Assembly: GCA_955652395.1 (NCBI GenBank)
Contig: CATPBJ010000060.1
Location: 1 to 45,385, forward strand
Origin: an uncultured Terriglobales bacterium
GTDB lineage: Bacteria > Acidobacteriota > Terriglobia > Terriglobales > Acidobacteriaceae
Length of the DNA stretch: 45,385 nt
Reading direction: 5' to 3'
The notes beneath the pieces are model-generated. The model did not search any database, was not told the origin of the DNA, and worked only from the letters and a program-made list of their open reading frames with translations. Below, piece by piece: positions 17,258-24,665 of this stretch. Every line of letters begins with the position of its first letter. Position 1 is the first letter of the stretch. The position numbers were made by a program, and so were the translations under genes.

Positions 17258-18364
17258 CTATTCCGCCAACTTCGCTAGGTGCAGATCAAACCCGGTCTTC
17301 GGCAACAACGACGTCAGCTCAAACGCCCTGAAACCATCTCCCGCGATTTCTGTGTGGCGGTAGAGTCCGGGTTCGCTGTCGACGGTCTCATGACGTCCGT
17401 CGAGGTGATTGAGAAACTCCTGCGCTTGCTTGATGTCGGCTTCGCGGTCTTTGGTTCGGGTTACGACCGCTTCGGCCGCGTAGGATCGCACCAGCTTGGG
17501 CCAGTATTTCTCCAGCAGGTTGGTGCTGGCGAAGACGTCGGCCCAAACCATCTGGCCATTCACCGCAACCGCCACGCCTACCGCATTTTGATTGCGTAGC
17601 TGTTGCATCAGGCTCTGATAGTTTCGCTGGATGGGTTCGGCCACAGAGTCGACTTTCTGTTTTACCTCCTGGTTGTTCATCACGCGCGCGTACGAACTCG
17701 TACGGTTGATCGCGTCAGCTGCTGCCTCGACCGTCACAGTTTCGGCCATTGCTGTTCTGGTTTTCGCGACCTCCGACCACACCTGCTGCTGGTCTTTGTC
17801 GGCCATCGCCTTGGCGCGGACATTGGGAGCCGCCATTGGCGCTGGCACCGGGCCTGCGGCCGTTCCTCCGACTCCAAATCGGTCGCTGCTGCCGGTCCAG
17901 CGCCCGGGTTCCACGCAGAAAACACCGAGATCGATGGGATCGCTCTCCGCCGGAATGATGCGATCTTTGCCGATCACCCGATCCTGTTTCCCCCCAGTCA
18001 CGATCTCGCCGGCCAGCAGGATCAGCGGCCGTTTGGAGTTATTGACCAACACCAACTGGTTGACTTGCGCTCCCGGTGGGGTCGGTGTTCGACGCCGACG
18101 CATCAAGGGCTGCGAGCTTCCGGACTCGGTCACGATCACCTCGCCCGAGCGTAGCCCTTCGTCCAGGGTGAGGAATTCCTGAGTGTCATAGGAACGGGTG
18201 GTAACCACCGGGAAGACGGTCAGGTTCCCGTGCCGGATGGGCGACAGGACGGTGTAGCCCGATGTCGGGGGCATTCCCCCGGCGGGGGCGCGGCAGGGCC
18301 AAAATAGAGCGATCCCGGCAAACCATGCGAGCGCTGGAAATAACGCGAAGAGCTTGCAATTCAT
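17258..18364 (-). CDS. Exported DUF6569 (ARPP-1-like) protein
   Basis: 368 aa with a signal peptide (FALFPALAWFAGIALFWPC). The conserved block LVNNSKRPLILLAGEIVTGG followed by KQDRVIGKDRIIP, and DLGVFCVEPGRW, belong to a domain I recognise as DUF6569/ARPP-1, found in bacterial surface or secreted proteins of unknown role. The N-terminal part (YTVLSPIRHGNLTVFPVVT) and the DGRHETVDSEPGLYRHTEI part complete the family pattern. I choose ATG 18362-18364, since a perfect GGAGG site lies 6-8 nt upstream; the open frame could begin 21 bp earlier but without such a site. No function is assigned. Confidence 0.82.
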   Translation of the reverse strand: MNCKLFALFPALAWFAGIALFWPCRAPAGGMPPTSGYTVLSPIRHGNLTVFPVVTTRSYDTQEFLTLDEGLRSGEVIVTESGSSQPLMRRRRTPTPPGAQVNQLVLVNNSKRPLILLAGEIVTGGKQDRVIGKDRIIPAESDPIDLGVFCVEPGRWTGSSDRFGVGGTAAGPVPAPMAAPNVRAKAMADKDQQQVWSEVAKTRTAMAETVTVEAAADAINRTSSYARVMNNQEVKQKVDSVAEPIQRNYQSLMQQLRNQNAVGVAVAVNGQMVWADVFASTNLLEKYWPKLVRSYAAEAVVTRTKDREADIKQAQEFLNHLDGRHETVDSEPGLYRHTEIAGDGFRAFELTSLLPKTGFDLHLAKLAE

Positions 18365-18378
18365 GGTGTTCCTCCTGT

Positions 18379-18440
18379 GTAGCACTGGCGTTTTGCCGAC
18401 TGTCCGGGGGTGTCCCCGCCGTGCCGGCAGTGCCCGCGCT
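18379..18440. repeat. GTAGC-type palindromic repeat
   Basis: Starts GTAGCACTGGCG and runs through CTGTCCGGGGGTGTCCCC. It matches the element at 26113-26155 in order and spacing. It begins directly upstream of the Shine-Dalgarno sequence of the minus-strand DUF6569 gene, exactly as the other copy does for the M20 peptidase gene. Confidence 0.7.
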
Positions 18441-18511
18441 TACACCAGGAACGGCAAATATTCAGCTTCTTGCAGGACAAATGTTGATAGCATCCGGGAT
18501 GGCTGCCCGCC

Positions 18512-19498
18512 ATGTCGAATCACGGTGTCCAACCCATAGTAGAAGTTGCTGCGGGGGTGGATTCCGTGATCGCCGAACTCTACGAAAAGAGTGGAAATTC
18601 AGGGCTCAGTCGCCAGCAGTTCGGGGCAATCCTCAACGAGGTTGCCGCCAAGTACTTGCCAGCGAACGCGTCTGCCCGCGAGGTTGCTGAGCTCTACGCC
18701 AGCCTGCGTGTGGAAGAACTGGCTTTGGCCCGCGCCTGTGCCGCTGGTCTGGAACCAGCCTGGGAAATCTTCATGGCGCGTTACCGCGAGAAGCTTTACG
18801 AGATCGCGGCTTACATCGCCAAAGAGAGTTCTGCCGCGCGCGAACTTGCAGATTCCCTCTACGCCGATCTTTACGGAACGACTACCCGCGACGGTCAACG
18901 CATTTCGAAACTCGCGTCCTATACCGGGCGCGGCTCTTTGGAAGGCTGGCTGCGCACCGTGATGGCGCAGGAATTTGTGAACCGCTTTCGCCGCCAGCAC
19001 CGGCTGGTCAGCCTGGATGAAGAGAGTGAAGACGGCGAACAGTTTGCCGCGACTGATCCCGAGCCCGCAATTGTGGTCGATCCCCGAGTTGAAACGGCGA
19101 CCGACGAAGTCTTGTCCAGACTTTCCGCAGAGGAGCGCTTCATTCTGGCATCTTATTATTTGGACGGCCGCACCCTGGCCGAGATCGCGCGCACGCTCGC
19201 CTTGCACGAGTCCACGATCAGCCGCAAGCTCGATAAACTGGTCAAGCTCGTACGCAAGCAAATTCTGGCCGTGCTGGAGCGCAAGGGCCTGAGCCGCCGC
19301 CAGGCCGAGGAAGCCCTGGAGGTGGATGTGCGTGACCTGCGTTTGAATATCCGCGACCGGGTGGCGCAAGAAACGGGTCCACCAACGTTCTCTGATAAGA
19401 AGGTTGACATGCGAGCGTCGGACGTCGGACCTCGGACGTCGAACCTCGGTCCGCCGGGTGGAGCGGAGGACGAGCGCTTTTCCGCAGGTAAGGGTTGA
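18512..19498 (+). CDS. Sigma-70 family RNA polymerase sigma factor (ECF-like) with an unusual C-terminal tail
   Basis: 328 aa. Region 2-like helices (AWEIFMARYREKLYEIAAYI, GRGSLEGWLRTVMAQEFVNR) precede a region 4 helix-turn-helix (LSAEERFILASYYLDGRTLA, IARTLALHESTISRKLDKL). It should direct polymerase to a specific gene set. The next gene encodes a membrane anti-sigma protein, so release at the membrane likely controls it. An N-terminal extension of about 75 residues and the region after 235 are not standard ECF. The last 29 residues (MRASDVGPRTSNLGPPGGAE and on) are translated from the GTCGGAC low-complexity repeat at 19409-19450, so the ancestral stop was probably earlier. Confidence 0.88.
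   Translation: MSNHGVQPIVEVAAGVDSVIAELYEKSGNSGLSRQQFGAILNEVAAKYLPANASAREVAELYASLRVEELALARACAAGLEPAWEIFMARYREKLYEIAAYIAKESSAARELADSLYADLYGTTTRDGQRISKLASYTGRGSLEGWLRTVMAQEFVNRFRRQHRLVSLDEESEDGEQFAATDPEPAIVVDPRVETATDEVLSRLSAEERFILASYYLDGRTLAEIARTLALHESTISRKLDKLVKLVRKQILAVLERKGLSRRQAEEALEVDVRDLRLNIRDRVAQETGPPTFSDKKVDMRASDVGPRTSNLGPPGGAEDERFSAGKG
19409..19450. repeat. GTCGGACGTCGGACC low-complexity repeat inside a coding end
   Basis: The imperfect units GCGTCGGACGTCGGACC and TCGGACGTCGAACC lie within the final codons of the sigma factor gene. The same spacer class is intergenic elsewhere (5001-5029, 9296-9405, 29388-29408). Confidence 0.65.
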
Positions 19499-19530
19499 GG
19501 AGAATGAGGAGGATTAGGGCAAATAAGAAA

Positions 19531-20889
19531 ATGGAGCAACTTCCAAAAATCGTGCAACGGCGTTTGCAGTGGAACCCGAAACCCGGGGTCCATCCTGATC
19601 CCGACCTGCTGGCTGCGTTCGCCGAAAAGTCATTGCATAATCGCGAGCGTTCCGAAGTCTTGCAACACCTGGCGGAGTGCGCCGATTGCCGGGATGTCTT
19701 GTCGCTCGCGATGCCCGAGAGCGAGCCCGACCGATCGCCCAGCCTGGAAACTGCATCCTGGTTGAGCCGGCCCAAGTTACGTTGGCCCAGGTTGCGCTGG
19801 GGAGCGCTGGCGGCATGTGTCGTAGTGGTCGGTGCGGCGGTAACGCTGCACTACGGGCCACGACAATCCGCCGAGACGTTGGTTGCGAAGAAGGCTCCCG
19901 CAGCGCCGGCGAGTCTCACTGCGGAACGCAAAGTCCCGGAACAGCCGCGTGAGAAGCTGGCGTCGAAGATTGCGCCTCCGTCACCCTTCCAGTCGGATCG
20001 GGATCTTGCGGTCGCCGCCAAGTTGGCGAAGCAAAGCGAAAAGGGCTCAGGTGCCGGGATAGTCGCATCGCGGACAGACGTGTCCGCGCTGCGCGCGCTA
20101 GATCAGAATGACAAGCTCCAGGAGCTGACCCACAACCGGTTGGCAAACACCGTTGCGGCCAACTCCGCAGACAAGCCGGCGACGCCTGCGGGCGCGCTGG
20201 TTGCGGCGGCTCCCGCACCCTTGCCGCCGGCTAAGACGGTGGGAGCAGAGCCCCCGACCGCGGAGTCCGAGAACAAGGTCCGGAGTGACGCCGCTGACGA
20301 TTCCACCAGAGCCGCGACGGAAACGGTGACGGTCGAGGCAGAAAGTGCTTCGATGCCGGAGACGGCGCAAAGCGCAGAGCGGAAGGCGAAAGACGAATCA
20401 AGTAAGAACGAATCGGAAAGAGAAGTTCAGGCCGCCCGCGGAGGAGCGATGAGCGCCAGGGCGATGGGGGACCGAAAGGCGGACACGCTCTCAGCCGCAG
20501 TTGCGCAAACCGGCGCGGGCGATTATGCCAAGCGGTCGCGGGCTGTGCACAACCCGCCTCGCTGGACCCTTTCTGCCGCTGGCGTCCTCGAACGTTCTTT
20601 CGATTCCGGCAAAACCTGGCAGACGATTCAGGTGGGGAGCATCGTCGCTTTCCGCGCGCTGGCCGCAAATGATTCCGATATCTGGGTGGGCGGCGTCGCC
20701 GGCGCACTCTACCATTCTGCCGATGGGGGCCAACACTGGGTCCAAGTCAACGCTGTGGCCGAAGGCAAGCCTCTGACCGCCGATATTGTTACGATTGAAT
20801 TCAGCGACGCCCGACACGGCAAACTGACGACCGGCAACCGCGAGACTTGGACTACCAACGACGCGGGCGATACGTGGCAGTGGTACTGA
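19531..20889 (+). CDS. Anti-sigma factor-like membrane protein with C-terminal YCF48/BNR-like domain
   Basis: 452 aa. The cytosolic N-terminus has HPDPDLLAAFAEKSL and the zinc-type H46-x3-C50-x2-C53 (HLAECADC) of anti-sigma factors. A single membrane helix is at about 90-107 (ALAACVVVVGAAVTL). A long Ala/Lys/Glu-rich periplasmic linker follows. The end (about 345-452) resembles YCF48/BNR sialidase-like repeats (VLERSFDSGKTWQTIQVG, ALYHSADGGQHWVQVNA, ETWTTNDAGDTWQWY). It probably holds the adjacent sigma factor at the membrane, with the outer domain as sensor. Start is uncertain: ATG 19531 gives the best N-terminus (MEQLPKIVQRRL), but ATG 19504 or TTG 19495, which overlaps the sigma stop, are possible. 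Confidence 0.85.
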   Translation: MEQLPKIVQRRLQWNPKPGVHPDPDLLAAFAEKSLHNRERSEVLQHLAECADCRDVLSLAMPESEPDRSPSLETASWLSRPKLRWPRLRWGALAACVVVVGAAVTLHYGPRQSAETLVAKKAPAAPASLTAERKVPEQPREKLASKIAPPSPFQSDRDLAVAAKLAKQSEKGSGAGIVASRTDVSALRALDQNDKLQELTHNRLANTVAANSADKPATPAGALVAAAPAPLPPAKTVGAEPPTAESENKVRSDAADDSTRAATETVTVEAESASMPETAQSAERKAKDESSKNESEREVQAARGGAMSARAMGDRKADTLSAAVAQTGAGDYAKRSRAVHNPPRWTLSAAGVLERSFDSGKTWQTIQVGSIVAFRALAANDSDIWVGGVAGALYHSADGGQHWVQVNAVAEGKPLTADIVTIEFSDARHGKLTTGNRETWTTNDAGDTWQWY

Positions 20890-21041
20890 CCGGCGCTCCT
20901 CCGCGTTCGATTACCGCCAACGCCCCCGATTCCCGATTTGAACCCTACCTGTTGATGAGTTACCAAAGTGACGTTTACACCAACCAGGGGCAGGCCTAGT
21001 ATCACCTCGTGGTTTGGCAGTTCTGGGGGAGGGCTGCCGGG
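20890..21041 (+). other. Non-coding region upstream of a strong terminator, possible small RNA or 3' UTR
   Basis: The 377-bp gap between the anti-sigma gene and trxA has no convincing ORF. Between 20940 and 21041 it holds a hairpin-rich segment, for example GGCAG (21017-21021) pairing with CTGCC (21034-21038), and it ends in the terminator at 21042-21075. It may simply be the 3' UTR of the sigma operon. An independent structured RNA cannot be excluded. The remainder to 21150 is a GGAACCAGAAACTGGGAACC-type repeat, then the trxA 5' region. Confidence 0.3.
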
Positions 21042-21075
21042 GCGTCCTGAACTGAAAAGTTCCGGACGCTTTTTT
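21042..21075 (+). terminator. Strong Rho-independent terminator
   Basis: GCGTCCTGAACT (21042-21053) pairs with AGTTCCGGACGC (21058-21069): 11 pairs with one mismatch, a GAAA tetraloop and six T directly after. It ends the sigma/anti-sigma transcript or a small RNA. Confidence 0.88.
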
Positions 21076-21266
21076 AATTGTCGAACCCGGAGTCCCAATT
21101 TCACTCCGGAACTCCGGGAACCAGAAACTGGGAACCAGCAACTCCAGCCTTTGCGACTTCTCAAGCCATGCTGCATCCAATCAGATGTTACGATATACGC
21201 AGCCACGGCTTGGCTGATGGACCGTTCCCGGACTTGTTTGCGGCGAGCGGCACTCCCGGAGGAGAA

Positions 21267-21599
21267 ATGGCAAGCAACGGAATTTTGGAAGTGACGGACG
21301 CGAATTTTGACCAGGATGTTCTGAAGTCAGATCAGCCGGTTTTGGTGGATTTCTGGGCAGCCTGGTGTGGACCGTGCCGCGCACTCGCTCCCATCGTCGA
21401 CGAACTGGCGAAAGACTACAACGGCAAGATCAAAGTCGGCAAAATGGACGTCGACAGCAACAGCGCCACACCCATGCGCTACGGAGTCCGCGGCATTCCC
21501 ACTCTACTCGTGTTCAAGGGCGGACAGGTGAAGGAACAGATCGTAGGCTACGTCCCCAAGGAAACCATCCAAAAGGCGATCGATAAACACGTTGGGTGA
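21267..21599 (+). CDS. trxA: Thioredoxin
   Basis: 110 aa cytosolic thiol-disulfide oxidoreductase. The active site WCGPC is in VDFWAAWCGPCRALAPI, and cis-Pro lies in VRGIPTLLVFKGG. I start at ATG 21267, since GGAGGAG (21258-21264) lies directly before it and the protein then has the standard thioredoxin length; the open frame extends upstream but without family similarity. It reduces substrates such as ribonucleotide reductase and methionine sulfoxide reductases; msrA and msrB lie about 5 kb away, though their products are exported. Ends at a terminator shared with lexA. Confidence 0.97.
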   Translation: MASNGILEVTDANFDQDVLKSDQPVLVDFWAAWCGPCRALAPIVDELAKDYNGKIKVGKMDVDSNSATPMRYGVRGIPTLLVFKGGQVKEQIVGYVPKETIQKAIDKHVG

Positions 21600-21648
21600 G
21601 CAGTCTCTGGTCGGGAATCGCTGGTCGTTGGCGCCACCAAAACTTCAA

Positions 21649-21676
21649 AACGCCCGGGTTTGATCGCCCGGGCGTT
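21649..21676. terminator. Bidirectional terminator between trxA and lexA
   Basis: Perfect 10-bp stem AACGCCCGGG (21649-21658) with CCCGGGCGTT (21667-21676), 8-nt loop. A-rich sequence precedes it and T-containing sequence follows, so it can stop transcription from both convergent genes. Confidence 0.75.
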
Positions 21677-21747
21677 AGTGTGTTTGGGGATAGCGGGCTG
21701 TGGGCGCTTACGCTGAGAGCTGAAGGCTGAGAGCTGACGGCTTCCTT

Positions 21748-22368
21748 TCAATACTTCCGCAGCACACCAATCACTCTGCCTTGCACCTCGACTGAAGCGG
21801 CGGGCACGATGATGGGTTTCATATCGGCATTTGAGGGCTGAAGCCGAATATTTTCGTCTTCACGGTAAAAGCGCTTGAGGGTCGCATCGGTGCCTTCCAC
21901 CAGGGCGACGACGATGTCCCCGTTGTGCGCTGTCCTGCTTTTTTCGACCATTACATAGTCGCCATTGAGAATGGCCTCGTCCTGCATGGAATCGCCGCGG
22001 ACTTCGAGTACGAACACTTCCTTCGAGCGCACGAAATCAGCGAGCGAAATGGTCTCGTTATTTTGCACCGCCTCGATGGGCTGTCCCGCGGCGATGCGGC
22101 CCACCAGCGGCAGCACCATCGTCGTGTTGACCGCCATGGCTTGCTTGAGCCGGCCCTTGGGCGGGAGCAGGTCGATCGAACGGCTGCGATTGTAGTCGCG
22201 CGTCAGCAGCCCCTTCTTCTCCAGATTGGAAATGTGCTTGTGCACCGTCGCCAGTGAACTGAGCTCCAAGCCCTGACCAATCTCTTCGAACGAGGGCGAA
22301 TAGCCATTCTTCTGCACGAACTCAGAGATGAAGTCGTACACTTGTCGTTGTCGCCTGGTGATTGCCAT
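21748..22368 (-). CDS. lexA: LexA repressor
   Basis: 206 aa SOS repressor with autoprotease. The N-terminal winged helix-turn-helix is at about 28-48 (FEEIGQGLELSSLATVHKHI). The self-cleavage site Ala94-Gly95 lies in GRIAAGQP. The catalytic dyad is Ser127 (RGDSMQD) and Lys165 (DATLKRF). All are intact, so it should be cleavable upon RecA activation. The ATG at 22366-22368 sits only 6 bp after a good -10 hexamer, without a Shine-Dalgarno site, which suggests a leaderless message. The promoter spacer carries a direct repeat that may be the operator. Confidence 0.97.
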   Translation of the reverse strand: MAITRRQRQVYDFISEFVQKNGYSPSFEEIGQGLELSSLATVHKHISNLEKKGLLTRDYNRSRSIDLLPPKGRLKQAMAVNTTMVLPLVGRIAAGQPIEAVQNNETISLADFVRSKEVFVLEVRGDSMQDEAILNGDYVMVEKSRTAHNGDIVVALVEGTDATLKRFYREDENIRLQPSNADMKPIIVPAASVEVQGRVIGVLRKY

Positions 22369-22374
22369 GAGTTC

Positions 22375-22402
22375 ATTGTAGGCGAAGATTAAGCGAAGTC
22401 AA
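22375..22402 (-). promoter_or_regulatory. lexA promoter with candidate LexA operator (CTTC-N7-CTTC)
   Basis: On the minus strand TTGACT (22402-22397) is the -35 and TACAAT (22380-22375) the -10, with a 16-bp spacer. Inside the spacer CTTCGC occurs twice with 11-bp period (22398-22393 and 22387-22382), that is CTTC-N7-CTTC. This has the layout of the alphaproteobacterial SOS box GTTC-N7-GTTC with one base changed. The position between -35 and -10 is ideal for repression. Confidence 0.6.
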
Positions 22403-22435
22403 GAGGCTACAAGCTCGACTTCCCATCCAGCGGAG

Positions 22436-23044
22436 TCAAGTCAGAAATCGCTTTGAGCCTTGCCGTCCATACACTTTCCAAAATGCACTGACTACTTCGG
22501 TCGCCAAATCCCTTGGCATGGGGATGAGGGATTTCTTGCCCACGAAGATATGCCAGTACAGCATGGGGCCCAGCAGCAGGGCTAACCCAGTATCCAGATT
22601 AACCCTGCTGACCAGCAGGCGTTGTTCGATCGCTCGCCTGATTAGAGTTTTCAGGCGTGTCTGCGGGCGCTCGATCACCCGCGAGCGCCATTGATCTCCG
22701 AACTCTCGATTGCGGGCGGCGTAGGCCATTACATGCGGCATCATCCGATTTTTCATTTCCTGGCGCTCCGGCGCGGGCTGATAGGTAAGTGCGTCTACCA
22801 GATCCCGGCGCAGGTCTCCCGAGTCGAACCTGGGAGGCTCTTCGTCGAGTCCGAACACGAGAGACAGGGCTTCGAGGGCTAGCGCGTCCTTATCCTGCCA
22901 GTGTTTATAGACGGTCGCCTTACTGACCCCGGATTTTTTGGCGATTGCGTCCATGCTGGTGGCGTCAATGCCGTGTTTGACGAACAAGGCGAGAGTCGCC
23001 TCCAGAACTTTTTCGTGGGCTTCGGTGCTCCGGGTTCTCACCAT
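22436..23044 (-). CDS. TetR/AcrR family transcriptional regulator
   Basis: 202 aa. The N-terminal helix-turn-helix is typical (ATSMDAIAKKSGVSKATVYK). The C-terminal ligand domain is about 150 residues and, with RLLVSRVNLDTGLALLLGP, resembles TetR proteins next to exporters. ATG 23042-23044 is chosen because MVRTRSTEAHEKVLEATL is the usual beginning; the frame is open further but overlaps the permease gene. It follows the ABC permease by 13 bp, so it is the third gene of the ABC-2 exporter operon. It probably binds the palindrome at 24618-24637 to repress the operon until its ligand, likely the exported drug or lipid, is present. Confidence 0.92.
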   Translation of the reverse strand: MVRTRSTEAHEKVLEATLALFVKHGIDATSMDAIAKKSGVSKATVYKHWQDKDALALEALSLVFGLDEEPPRFDSGDLRRDLVDALTYQPAPERQEMKNRMMPHVMAYAARNREFGDQWRSRVIERPQTRLKTLIRRAIEQRLLVSRVNLDTGLALLLGPMLYWHIFVGKKSLIPMPRDLATEVVSAFWKVYGRQGSKRFLT

Positions 23045-23057
23045 CTGTGCCGCATCA

Positions 23058-23804
23058 TTACAACTGAATTCTGGAAAACAAATATCCGCCCAGCGCGAGG
23101 AAAGCCATGGCAATGGCGCAGAGCAGGGAAGTGTCCAGCGCGAAACCGAAGTGCGAAGCGTTGATCAGCACGCCGCGCAGGGCGTCCACCCCATAGGTGA
23201 GCGGATCGAGCCGAGTGATGATGGCCAGGGGCCGGGGCAGATTAGCCAGCGGAAACAGGGCGCCTGAGAGAAAGAAAATCGGAAGGACCATGAAGTTCAT
23301 GATCAGCTGGAAGCCTTGCATGTCCTGAAGGATCGAGCCAAACGCCGTGCCCAGGGCCGCGAAGACGATGGCGATCAGTCCCATCATGAGAAATGCCAGC
23401 GGGAAAAGCGAAAGATGCGCCGGTCGAAAGCCAGCAAGCAAACAGGCGATCAGGATTAACGTGCCTTGAATCAGCGCGACGGTCGCTCCTCCGAGCGTTC
23501 TTCCGATCATGACTTCAATCCGCGGGACGGGCGCTACCAGAGTTTCTTTCAGAAAACCAAACTGGCGGTCCCAAAGCATGGCGATTCCGGAAAAGGTCGC
23601 GGAAAACAGGATGGTCATGCTGATCACGCCGGGCGCAACGAACTGCAAATAGCTGCCGTTGCCGGCCTTTTGAAAGACCGGCCCCAGGCCGAAGCCGAGT
23701 ACTAACAGATAGAGCAGCGGCTGGCCCAGAGACGCTACAATCTGTGCCCGCGAACGCACGTAACGCTTCAGTTCCCGCAACCAGAGAATGTAAATCGCGC
23801 TCAT
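23058..23804 (-). CDS. ABC-2 type exporter permease
   Basis: 248 aa with six predicted membrane segments of the DrrB/NodJ class, for example QPLLYLLVLGFGLGPVF, GVISMTILFSATFSGIAML and FMVLPIFFLSGALFPLANL. Hallmarks of the family are WDRQFGFLKETLVAPVPR and RLDPLTYGVDALRGVLI. It pairs with the ATPase upstream: ATG 23802-23804 overlaps the ATPase stop as ATGA, indicating translational coupling. Together they form an efflux system for a small hydrophobic compound; the substrate is unknown. Confidence 0.93.
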   Translation of the reverse strand: MSAIYILWLRELKRYVRSRAQIVASLGQPLLYLLVLGFGLGPVFQKAGNGSYLQFVAPGVISMTILFSATFSGIAMLWDRQFGFLKETLVAPVPRIEVMIGRTLGGATVALIQGTLILIACLLAGFRPAHLSLFPLAFLMMGLIAIVFAALGTAFGSILQDMQGFQLIMNFMVLPIFFLSGALFPLANLPRPLAIITRLDPLTYGVDALRGVLINASHFGFALDTSLLCAIAMAFLALGGYLFSRIQL

Positions 23805-24592
23805 CGGCGTGGGCTCCACATTTTGGCGACTTGCCGCATCTGGTCGGCTGAAGTCGCGCTTTCATCGCGAATCGAGGATCCGGTCAGGGCCAGAAAGGCC
23901 TGCTCCAGGGATTCACTGCCGGTCTGTTGCTTCAGTTGCTGCGATGTGCCCTGGGCGACGATGCCGCCATGGTCAATGATGGCGATGCGATGGGCCACGC
24001 GGTCGGCTTCGTCCATATAATGCGTGGTAAGGAAGACGGTAGTCTTCTGGGTCTCGTTCAGGTGCTTGACGTGGGTCCAAAGCTGGTTACGGGTTTGCGG
24101 ATCCAGGCCGAGCGTGGGCTCGTCGAGAAATAGAATCTTGGGCGTATGCAGGAATCCGCGAGCGATCTCCAGGCGGCGTTTCATGCCCCCGGAAAATGTT
24201 TTGACGTAGTCATCTCGACGCTCCCAGAGTTCGAACCGTTTCAGGAGCTGTTCGATGCGCTCAGCCCGCACTTTGCGTGAAACTTTGTAAAGCACGGCGT
24301 GCAGCTCCATGTTCTCGTAGGCAGTCTGCTCGCTGTCCAGGCTGGGGTCTTGGAACACGATTCCAAACGTTCTCCGGGCCTGGTACTGGTGGATTGTGGG
24401 GTCAAGCCCGTCCAACTCAATCTTTCCGCTGGTGGGATGCAGCAGAGTGGTGAGCATCTTGATCGTGGTGGTCTTACCGGCGCCATTGGGGCCCAGGAAG
24501 GCAAAGATTTCGCCGGCTTCGACGGTAAATGAAATGTTGTTGACGGCGGTGAAGTCCCCAAATTTCTTGACCAGATTGTGGACCTGGATCAT
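23801..24592 (-). CDS. ABC transporter ATP-binding protein (DrrA-like)
   Basis: 263 aa. Walker A GPNGAGKTT (34-42), Q-loop around VFQDPSLD, signature FSGGM (133-137, in FSGGMKRRLEIAR), Walker B ILFLDEPT (153-160), D-loop LGLDP and H-loop TTHYMDEAD are all present, so the ATPase should be active. The DrrA-type C-terminal extension (GSESLEQAFLALTG) is typical of antibiotic or lipid exporters. First gene of a three-gene operon with permease and TetR. The start ATG at 24590-24592 is 25 bp downstream of a palindromic operator. Confidence 0.96.
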   Translation of the reverse strand: MIQVHNLVKKFGDFTAVNNISFTVEAGEIFAFLGPNGAGKTTTIKMLTTLLHPTSGKIELDGLDPTIHQYQARRTFGIVFQDPSLDSEQTAYENMELHAVLYKVSRKVRAERIEQLLKRFELWERRDDYVKTFSGGMKRRLEIARGFLHTPKILFLDEPTLGLDPQTRNQLWTHVKHLNETQKTTVFLTTHYMDEADRVAHRIAIIDHGGIVAQGTSQQLKQQTGSESLEQAFLALTGSSIRDESATSADQMRQVAKMWSPRR

Positions 24593-24617
24593 GAGCGGCC
24601 TCGCGAATCACAGCAAT

Positions 24618-24637
24618 ACTAAACGGTATAGTTTAGT
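24618..24637. promoter_or_regulatory. TetR-type operator upstream of the ABC exporter operon
   Basis: Perfect inverted repeat ACTAAAC (24618-24624), GGTATA centre, GTTTAGT (24631-24637). On the minus strand the centre gives TATACC, which could overlap the promoter -10. It lies 25 bp before the ATPase gene and is the only such palindrome nearby; the cognate regulator is most likely the TetR protein of the same operon. Confidence 0.75.
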
Positions 24638-24665
24638 TATGCAAGAGCGCGTCCTCGCGCAAAAA

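Noticed and set aside
22818-22842. CCCGAGTCGAACCTGGGAGG (inverse T-arm-like sequence)
   Set aside because: It is inside the TetR coding sequence and the rest of a tRNA is missing.
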